A stretch of DNA of 64,000 nt from Chlorops oryzae (taxonomy: Eukaryota; Arthropoda; Insecta; Diptera; Chloropidae): the NCBI GenBank assembly GCA_020466095.1, contig CM035808.1:24448796-24512795 (forward strand), written 5' to 3'. A program made the translations under genes and the position numbers. The notes under the pieces are model-generated. The model did not search any database and was not told the origin of the DNA. It was given only the letters and a program-made list of their open reading frames with translations. This document shows, one piece after another, positions 55,316 through 64,000 of the stretch; position 1 is the first letter of the stretch, and the number at the start of each line of letters is the position of its first letter.

Positions 55316-57912
55316 TAAAAAATGAAATGTACTTGTTTTAGCAGACTCCAAGGAGTAATTGAGCTTGACAAATGTGGCTTCAGAAGTCAAGCGCTCCATT
55401 TCAGCTATTAACATCTCATTCAATTGAACTATCTTACAGTCCTTCAGAATCCTTCTCACAAAACGATCTGTGTTCTAGTGTTCGTTGTTCTTCAGGGCTC
55501 TGTATGGTTGAATTTTACTGTCAAACATATAAGGCTTTAAGCGGAGATCGTAAAATTTATGAGGAATATGGAATTTGTAATGATTATCTGATTCGAAATT
55601 TTCGGTCACATCATAATATAACGTTCTTATCGCGATTAAGGTTGGATATTTAAAAAAAATAGTACTTAAGGAAGAGCACTGGCCCCGGCACTACCGAAAA
55701 TTCATTAGGTAGTGCTAAAAGCTAACTTTTACTCGCTAGAATTTCTACGCAAGAATCAGTTACCGTCAAATCCGCAGATGATTACAGTCGGTTCCATATA
55801 TTTGCATGTGTTGAATGTTTGTAGCGATTCCTATTTGAAATCAGGCGCACTTTCTATCATTGACCCCAAAATCATGGCCACAAGGCTTATAACTCTTTGA
55901 TTTCTATGATAAAACAAAAAATTAACCAGTAATCGTTATTTGCGATCCCTGGCTTTGATTACTTCAATAGTGGATCGCTTTTGGTTGGTTGGGGGTCAAC
56001 TTTTACGTTTGTTGCTAGCTGGGGAATAATAAAATAAAAACCAATACACTTCCTTCACCCATCGACTGAACATTTTGTTCAGTCAATACTTATAGATCAA
56101 ATGTTTTCCGGTTAACCAAGGCGTACTTCGGTTTCTAAAGGTTGAAACAAAACTCAAGTGTTCGGGAAATTTTTCCCTGCGAATTTGAAAAAAAAAATCT
56201 TCCATTTTAAAGACACAAGAAGGGGAATATACAGTGAGCAAGATTCTCGAACTTTCTTTTTTTGACGCTTAGAGTACTTCCTTTTGCTACGGAGACAAAT
56301 TTCTAGGGGAAAAACTCCCGGGGAATATACATTTAGAATAGAGCTGTATGCCATTTTGTCCCATTTAATAGAATAGTTCTAGTATACCCTCGACCTTCCT
56401 TATGAAGGAGAGGACATAAAGATAGCCTCGCGTGACTTGAGATGAGCTAATTGAAGACTCTGAGTCTCAGTAGGCATAGGGCAACAACACATTCACCCGT
56501 TCTTTAGAATGCATCTTGAGGACCTGGTTTTTTATGCGTCCTCTCTTCGTTTACACTTAATGATTTTCTCACTTTATTTTAAATGTTATTACAGTTATTA
56601 CATCTTAAACATACATATGTATACATATATGTATATATATCAATTTATAAATTTGCCATTTGAAATAAACTGCTTGAGACGCTGAGGTACAATGTTCCTA
56701 TTTATTTTCTTTTTCGTTTTTGTTTTCACTTTTTCTTTTTCAATGATTTTTTACGTAAATGCTTGATTTTTTAAATTTAGTTCACCTTTAATTCAATTTC
56801 ATTTAATTTAGTTTTGTTTTCTTGTAGTTTCTACATCGTCATATGCATTTTTTTCACTTGAGTTTTCTTTTATTTTCACTTTTATTCTGTTATTTAATAT
56901 TTTGAATTCTTAAATTTTAAAGAGAGTATATCGACACAAACGAAATTCTTATAGGTATATAATAACTTGAGCTTTATTGCTTTAATTTTTCTATGATAAT
57001 GAAATTCTTTTCAAAAAACGATCATTTTAATTTAATATTTAAAAATTTATTTCATTTTTAATATAAAATAAATTCTGTGTTTCTGTTTTTTTTTTTTTGT
57101 ATATATATTTTTTTTTAGTGCATTTTTTCGTTGTTATGCTGATACACAAAAAAGAAAAGGGTGAAAATTCGCAGCTCATGCCAACCGTCGATAGTCTCGC
57201 AAATTTGCGACGCACTCGAAATTCAGTGAAATAAAAATCTATTACTTTATACTTATAAAAGTTATGTTTTTAACTTTGTGCTTTTTTTTTTTTACTAAAT
57301 CGAAATATTTCTCTGAATCGGAATGTTTTGAGGATTTTGGAAAATCTTTTAGATTTTGCGTCGCAATTTTGCGAAGACATAACGAAATGCACGCGTGGCT
57401 CATTGTATTGCTTTTGAAAGAGGGTAAGCCTTGCTTGAATAATTTCAAAAAAAGTTCGAATTTTTATTAATTTTTCTTATTATTATATTTTCGTTTTAAC
57501 AACTACACGTTAAGTGAGCCTTAAAATAGGTGAGCAAAAAAATTACACATACCATCCATCGACATATATATTTTATATAAATGTATAACAAAATTTTTTA
57601 CTGATTTTGAACAACGGCCTAAAATGTATTTTTTAATCTTTTTTTTTATTTAAGTTTTAACTATTAAGCTTGCTTTTTTGTGGAAACACTGCCTAAAAAC
57701 GTTCAAAACAATGCGAATGAAAATTAATTAACCAAAAACAAGCAATAACTTTTATAGACTATAGGTAGAATTTTCACTTAAAAACAATTTCGAGTCCTTG
57801 CCAAGTGGAAAATTAAAATTTTTGTAAATAATCCGAATGAAAGTATAATAATCATATTCTTCATATTTGGCATAAGACCTTTTCCTGACCCTTATACACC
57901 GTTGTGTTCCCA
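55316..57912. other. Intergenic, no supported gene
   Basis: AT-rich sequence with one family F copy. A 93-codon frame at 55372-55653 has several Cys but matches no family I know and has no clear splice partners. Confidence 0.55.
56164..56341. mobile_element. Foldback family F, copy 4
   Basis: GGGAAATTTTTCCCTGCGAA at the left and GGGGAAAAACTCCCGGGGAA at the right. The most diverged end, but clearly the same unit. Confidence 0.7.
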
Positions 57913-57915
57913 TTT

Positions 57916-58262
57916 CTTCTCTTCTCTTCTCTTTCTCTCTTCTCTTCTCTTCTCTTCTCTTCTCTTCTCTTCTCTTCTCTTTCTCTTCTCTTCTCTTCTC
58001 TCTCTCTTCTCTTCTTCTCTTCTCTTCTCTTCTCTTCTCTTCTCTTCTCTTCTCTCTCTTCTCTTCTCTTCTCTTCTCTCTTCTCTCTCTCTTCTCTTCT
58101 TCTCTTCTTCTCTTCTTCTCTTCTCTTCTCTTCTCTTCTCTTCTCTTCTCTTCTCTTCTCTCTCTTCTCTTCTCTTCTCTCTTCTCTTCTTCTTTCTCTC
58201 TCTCTTCTCTTCTCTTCTCTTCTCTTCTCTTCTCTTCTCTTCTCTTCGTCTGTCTTCTCTTC
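57916..58262. repeat. TTCTC satellite (about 350 bp)
   Basis: About 65 units of a 5-bp TTCTC/CTTCT repeat, with local CTCTCT and TTCTTC variants. The long frames on both strands (Arg/Glu-rich or Ser/Leu-rich) are artefacts of the repeat. Confidence 0.97.
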
Positions 58263-58633
58263 TGAATATTTAGTACTCGATGAAGTGTAACAAGAAAGAT
58301 CTTGAATATTTAATTTACGTTCCAGCTGAATAGAGTAACCGTGACATTTGTTACAAGACTTCAATTAGTAATTTAGTTCCAGCTGAATATGAACCGATGA
58401 CATGTTGTTACGGACTCATAGAGAATATCATTAGAATCTTAGTCGTGAAAATAAACTCTTAATTGGTCTTTGCTTCGAGAAAATTGTTTCATTAGAAACA
58501 TTTTTTTATGGTTCCCGGCAGCTCAACTGAACTAAATGAGATTTAAAATTTCACTAAAAGAAAAATCGAAAGAAAAAAATTAATTAAATTAAATTAGTTC
58601 TTTAATAAAATTAAACTCTTAACACATTATGAC

Positions 58634-58788
58634 TGGTTTCCAATAGCGCAGGAATTCCCGCAAATATTCAACAAACGCAATCGTATGGAAGCAGTTGCAA
58701 TCAAGTCCGAAGTTTATTTAAATCGGATCCACATATTTTATCCACATAATGAATATTGGCAGGGATTCCTGTGCCGGAAACCAGGCAC
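58634..58788. mobile_element. 155-bp MITE-like inverted repeat
   Basis: CTGGTTTCCAATAGCGCAGG and CCTGTGCCGGAAACCAG are inverted ends; GGAATTCC and GGGATTCC lie just inside. A related motif, GCAGGAATTCCTGC, is at 12699. Confidence 0.65.
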
Positions 58789-59670
58789 TAAAAACATTTT
58801 CAATAGTTCCTTTCGGTTTTCTTCTAAATATTGCACGTTGCTTTAAAAATATCATTCATTATTGTTTTCCATTGATTTCCTAAAATTTCTGCTAACGTAA
58901 TTCATTTTAAAAATTATAATGAAAAAAGAAATTAATTATTTAATATTTTCATCTTTCTCTTATTTTCTTCACAACTATAAATTTATATATGTATGTATGT
59001 ATATATGTTCGATTGTTTTCGTTATTGCTGTTGCACTTGAAGTATTTCCGTGTTTACATAAGAAAAACTTTCCGATTTTTGTGTTATTTTCCTTTGAAAA
59101 TGATATGCACTGTCGTTATATGTATGTGTGTGGGCGTATGATCTCTTATAATTTCATTCACAAAAATATTCTGTCTTGCTACACGAAAATTGAAGATTTC
59201 GAAAATATCAATATAGCAAAGAACATTCAATTGTAGATTATTAAAATTTAATTTTAATTACTAAATTTTTGTTTTTGTTTTCGCAATTAAAATTTCTTAA
59301 ATCTTTAGCTTTTTTCCATATATTCAAACATTAAAATTTTTAATAAATTTTTTTTCTTTTTTTTTTTCTTATCGTCCAAGAAATGCCAAAAAATATTTTA
59401 CTCCTTTTTTTCGTTTAGTTTAGTTTCTTGCCCTGAATTGTTTTCGTAGTGATTTTTTTGTTCCTGAAAGAAGAAAAGAAGAATTTTATTTTAAGATATT
59501 ATTAAAAATTAATATTATTTTAAAAAAATGAAGCCCTTTTAACTCAAGACTTCTGTGAACAGTAATTCAAGTTACCCAGAAAGAATCTTAATATTTTTCG
59601 AACGATCCTTTCAACTATTTTTAATGACTACAAGCTCCTTAGCGCGAGGAATAAAAAAAATTAAAAATAA

Positions 59671-59760
59671 ATAAGGGTGTTATAGTCAGGTGAGCTTGTC
59701 AATACAACACCCAACACACATAAACGGATAGCTATATATATGTGTGTGATTTTCCTTAAC
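59671..59760 (+). mobile_element. R1 repeat family, truncated end
   Basis: AAGGGTGTTATAGTCAGGTG, then CAATACAACACCCAACAC, matches the R1 end at 33132 and 21152. The body is missing. Confidence 0.6.
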
Positions 59761-59789
59761 CCAACAGTGACCTACAGCTGTATCATTTG

Positions 59790-59995
59790 GTGCATTCAGC
59801 AGACTCAACTGTTGTGCAACTGTTGAGTAAAAGTCAGCTAAAAGATGCACTAATAACTGAACTTTTGCAGTAGGTTGACTGAGCGGACTACATTTTTGGA
59901 TATACGAAGCTGTGAAAGCTCAGTTGGTAGCGCACTTTTTAGCCGACTTTTACTCAACAGTTGCGCAACAGTTGAGTCTTCTGAATACACGCATT
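59790..59995. mobile_element. About 205-bp MITE with a tRNA A-box beside its arm
   Basis: Arms of about 55 bp: GACTCAACTGTTGTGCAACT at the left, AGTTGCGCAACAGTTGAGTC-type inverse at the right, both continuing into GTTGAGTAAAAGTC and its inverse. Next to the right arm is AGCTCAGTTGGTAGCGC (59928), a near-consensus tRNA 5' half with A-box. No B-box follows. Confidence 0.75.
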
Positions 59996-60193
59996 TATTT
60001 GGGTGATCATAAAAAGAAGAGGACTCAGGTATCTTAACCCTTCTTTCTTACTTAATAGGCGACCTTAACTTTTAGGTAAATCACAAAGTCTTCGAAAATG
60101 CTTTTTAAATTTATCCCTAGCTAAAATTAGTATTTTGAGAGCCAATGAATTGACTATTTATATCGTGACAAAAATAATTTATTTGTAGATTTA

Positions 60194-60439
60194 AGCTGAG
60201 ATTCCACTATCTGCGCAAATAGCACAATCGGTCAGGATCGGCACAAATTTCAACAAATTCTAAAATCACTATTGAGGCTCACATTATCGTCGCATATTGT
60301 CAAAAAGATATTGGGACAAAAATCGCAAAAAGACGATCTCTCTTCTCAGCATCAGAGTCCAAAAATTGCATTTACACTATCGGCGAAATGATAACGGCCA
60401 AATACCGTCGCATTTCGCAGAGAGTAGGATCTCGGCTTT
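60194..60439. mobile_element. 246-bp MITE
   Basis: AAGCTGAGATTCCACTATCT and AGAGTAGGATCTCGGCTT are inverted, with (T)CTGCG / CGCAGA continuing the arms. TTA/TA-rich flanks make the target site uncertain. Confidence 0.65.
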
Positions 60440-61474
60440 ATTCTTTACCTATCTAGAATACTGTTTTCCAATCTCTTAGTTTGAGCAAGTATGATTGAAA
60501 AGCTTTGGAAAAATAAGATCAGTTTTGATACTGTAACTAAGTAGGATTAAAATCTCTCTCCGTTATAGCACTGCCATAGACTTGGGTTTCCTTCCTTTTC
60601 AAAGTGCAGTCATTGAAAGGCATCCTTGTGATTATTTAAGAAGTTCAAAAACCGATACGACTTCAAAGAAACCGCTCTAACTTTGGCTGATACATTGACG
60701 ATAATTGAAAAAATGAAGATACTAGGAAAATTGAAAAAAATAATAAAAATTTGTGCCAAATAAACAGAAACTCTTCATCCGCAGCAAGAGATGATATTTT
60801 ACTTAATTAGTTCAAAAAGGTGTTACCAATAGCATCTTTAAAGAAAAAGATTGTGAATATATTAAAAATAATTCCTGAGTATCGCAACAGAGTTCAAAGA
60901 AAAGAAAAAAAAAGAACACTGGAAAATACAAAACTTCGAAAAGAGCCAATCGAACCGAACCGAACCGGGCCGATTTAAGAAGCTATAAAAAACGTGAACT
61001 ATTATTAAAATGACATAGAGATATGGAAATAAATCTTTAATCCAATTAAAAGTCTATTTGTGTGCGTGTTCCGACTCGCATGGTATGATTGTACACATAC
61101 ACCTAGGTACATATAATTTCATACATAAGTAGGTTCGGGCATCATGACTATCTTCGAGAATTATTAGCTCAATCTGGGCTGTGATACACTCGTACGGAGA
61201 CAAAGATCTCGTTCATACGTCTCAAGAGGCGGCTAATAATCGCGTTTGGTATTAGACACAAAAAAAAACAAAACCAAAGAGAAGAAAAAGATATTAATTT
61301 CTGGTTTTTGTTTTGGTTTCTTTCTTATCCTAACAACAACAAAATGGGAGTTTAAACTCTGCACGAGGATCGATCGAAAATTAACTAATACCAGATCAAT
61401 TTCTATTGTTATGATGAAAAGTTATATTTTTCTCACTGGAACTATTTACAAAACGAAAGCCATTTTCAAAATAT

Positions 61475-61650
61475 GCAGTCAAAACTCCCTACAACGAATC
61501 TCAAGGTTCCGGAAAAAAACTCTCTATAGAAAAAATTCGTGATAAGGAGAAAAAAGGCTCTAAGAATGTACCGAAACAGTTTTTAGAACAAGAGAAATTC
61601 GTTATAGAGGAGATTGTTAGAGAAAGTTTCGGTACATAGAAGTCTTCCGC
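61475..61650. mobile_element. Possible pogo/Tigger-type end pair
   Basis: GTCAAAACTCCCTACAACGA at the left resembles the inverse of CGTTATAGAGGAGATTG and GAGAAAGTTTCGG at the right. A related motif is at 46905-46965. Ends are imperfect and no target duplication was fixed. Confidence 0.45.
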
Positions 61651-63268
61651 AGGGGAATCATTTATGATTTACGGGCTTTGCAAACCCGCGGACCCTAGCC
61701 AAATGTCTACCAAAATATGATTCGGGTATAGAGTCGAATTGGAAGTCCAGCAACCTTTTGGGGAATGTAAGCAGGGTTAACCATACGATCTGCAATTAGT
61801 GTTGGCGTGGTCCAACTATTCTAGTTATAGTTGCGTTCACGCCTTTATCTATAATGCATACGTGGTACCACGGGAACCGGGAGACCCAGAATCCGTTTAA
61901 GAATTCTGTATGGTCTTTTGGGTACGGCCCCTCGGGGAGAATCGTGGGGGCTGTGGCATCAATGAGTTGAGGATAGCATAGGATCTCGACCCAGGTTCGC
62001 CGATTCGGCGAACTGCCCACTGATGACTCAAAATGGGTACACTTTCTTTTGAGGAGCGGAGTGGAACTCTCGTATCTGTGAAACTGTGACGGAAGCACCG
62101 CTGTATATAGCGTCACATAAAGATTATACTCATGGTACATAGAAGTCTATGAAAACTATTACGTTTTTTTTTTACTAGGGGTTTTCCTTAAACGGATATT
62201 TGCCTCGAAAACCTTCAAAGCATTCATTTTACTTTTAAGGGACTTAAAAAATTGGTTTTCTCATCTGATATTGAAAAATCATATGGTTTGAAATGAGTGT
62301 AACGTTTTTTTATTCAGAAATTTTATAAGTATACCTAATTCATTCAGTTTCAAGTGCTAAATCGATTTTTCTAATGTAACAATTTTTTACATTCTTCCTG
62401 CACCACTTTTCCTATTTTTTCACACTGTAAATCAAGTATTTATCTCACATATGATTGTGTATTCAGTTAATGAGATACCCAGAAAGCAGTTCAGAATTTT
62501 TTGAACGACCCTTTTCAACAGTTTCTAATGACTCTACACACTCCTTTACACGAGATTAACCAACACAATGCGTCACAATGAAATTGGTTAGATTTGAAAA
62601 AAAAAAAAAAAAAAAACACAAAAATGAAGACACTCTTCCATGAAATGGAAGCCTGTGTCTCATACATGCCACTATGAGAAACAAAAAAACCCCCCCTAAA
62701 AAAAGCAAAATAACAACAAAAGTCGATCTATGATAGCTTGAAAATAAATCTTACCGCAACATTCGGCGGCATCGGCCGACTGTAGGATAGCAACAGCAAT
62801 AGGAATAGGACAGTGAGTGAAGACGCTTGTGTATGAAACCGCCATTCAAACGATCGAGATGCAGCCAGCTCAATTAAAAGAGATTGGCCAACAAAATAGA
62901 CACACTCATAAAAGCGCGAATACACACCCCAAAATTTGATGTTTTTCACTTCTTCTTCTTCTTCTTCTTCTTTTTGTAAGCCAAAGAAAAATGTGAAAAA
63001 AAGAAGCGAAAATCCGAATCTCTTAACTCACATCCCGTAACTGATCTCAGCTCAGCTGCTGCTCATTGAAGCTGGATTTCAAAAACATGTTGCGACTGCG
63101 CAGTGCGCATCTCGAGCAAATGCTCGCACTATACGTAGCAGCATACATAACTACCTACATACAAAATTATCTACTGCGATGGGAATTTTTTCCTTTTCGA
63201 ATTTTAGTACATATCTAGCTGGATGGAAATGTATATCCTGTTTTAGAGGAAAATAGCATTCCTCAAAC

Positions 63269-63291
63269 TTCTCTCTCTCTCTCTCTCTCTC
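63269..63291. repeat. (CT)n microsatellite
   Basis: About eleven CT units. Confidence 0.9.
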
Positions 63292-63616
63292 CTTCGTCAA
63301 CCATCGATTTTCCACTTTCTCTTAAGTCAACTTACGACCAAATATTGCGATATCGTCCCAACTATTACTCCAACTTCTCCCTAAAGGACTCGAACTCACA
63401 ATCTCCGGCAGCTAATTCGACCAATCAGTTAAAAAATCGTGTGACTTTAGTGTCGCCCAATTCAAATTGTCATCATAATTTCCCAACTCACATGGGGCAG
63501 GGGGGTAATTTAGTTTAAGATTTGTCGTTAAGATTTCCATTTTTTTGATTTCTCTAGACTGAAAGCTCACATGTTTTTTTTATCTTCTAAAACTTGGTTT
63601 CATCACTCCTCGCATT

Positions 63617-63635
63617 GTCGTCGTCGTCGTCGTCT
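63617..63635. repeat. (CGT)n microsatellite
   Basis: About six CGT units followed by degenerate GTC/ATC triplets to about 63670. Confidence 0.85.
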
Positions 63636-64000
63636 CTGTCGCCGTCATCGCCATCAACATCATCGCCTCGTTCCGCTTCTTGGCAAGATTGGCTCAACGC
63701 TTATGCCATAACTTTTGTCTGTCCGCATTGAGCGTGTGTGCGTGTCTGAGCGCGCACGAATCGCGCCAATTCGTGGAAAAAGTCTTCGTAAAATTAGGAC
63801 AAAGCTGATTTGATCTTTTTCTCTGGTATTATATTATATATCTTAGGTGGGAATGTAGATTTGTCCTCATGTATTTATGCTGCCCATATATGCGTATATC
63901 TATAGATACATATCACATGTACAAACGTATGTACATATATACAAAACGAATGTATAAATGTGGCTTATATTTGCAAGCTTCCAAGATTATAATATCGCAG

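Larger units (their letters stand above)
58263..64000. other. Intergenic, no supported gene
   Basis: Short elements at 58634-58788, 59671-59760, 59790-59995 and 60194-60439. From about 63000 the sequence becomes less AT-rich with CG-containing runs, CT, CGT and TTC microsatellites and no open frame of weight; it could be the flank or 5' UTR of a gene to the right. Confidence 0.55.

Noticed and set aside
55372..55653. 93-codon Cys-containing frame just after CAP copy B
   Set aside because: No similarity to the CAP exons, no signal peptide and no splice signals in a useful phase.
57861..58364. Long Arg/Glu-rich (- strand) and Ser/Leu-rich (+ strand) frames
   Set aside because: Produced entirely by the TTCTC satellite.
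61796..62140. 114-codon frame on the - strand with ordinary composition
   Set aside because: No domain, start context, splice partners or neighbours support it; it may be an old transposon fragment.

Overview
The window is AT-rich, intron-rich and dense in transposons, and reads as the nuclear genome of a higher fly (Diptera). The gene content (Fasciclin 2, a proteoglycan glucuronyltransferase, LSG1/Ns3, antigen-5-like CAP genes) and the style of repeats would suit a tephritid fruit fly or a relative, but the species cannot be read from the sequence alone. Fas2 is X-linked (Muller element A) in Drosophila, so this may be X-derived sequence; that is inference.

Layout. 1-22.0 kb holds the 3' two thirds of Fas2 on the + strand: Ig and FN3 exons at 1.8-6.5 kb, two alternative GPI-type C-termini (6.5-6.7 and about 12.1-12.26 kb), then the transmembrane exon, a short Pro-rich (PEST-type) cassette exon and the terminal exon at 17.8-22.0 kb. 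22.0-29.9 kb is intergenic and is a nest of transposons. 29.9-31.3 kb is a three-exon GlcAT-I gene (+). 32.0-32.6 kb is an uncharacterised single-exon ORF (-). 33.1-35.3 kb is a large inverted-repeat element inside another repeat. 35.28-39.74 kb, all on the - strand, holds LSG1/Ns3 (five exons), an intronless enoyl-CoA hydratase/isomerase-family gene, and a decayed duplicate of the last Ns3 exon. 39.8-43.4 kb is a chain of short inverted-repeat elements. 48.96-49.99 kb is a non-autonomous hAT element with a perfect 8-bp target duplication. 50.85-55.3 kb is a tandem pair of CAP-superfamily genes (+) with the same exon plan. 55.3-64 kb has no gene I can support and contains a large TTCTC satellite and several short elements.

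Main unusual signal. Two inverted-repeat elements of similar size (23610-24479 and 26784-27628) with different terminal repeats each carry two tRNA-like Pol III modules about 260 bp apart. The second module and the AT-rich linker before it are recognisably homologous between them. Further tRNA-like heads occur at 9.0, 29.4, 30.15, 44.1, 49.7 and 59.93 kb. I see no CRISPR array, rRNA gene or canonical tRNA gene. All functional statements rest on motif recognition by eye; no database search was run.
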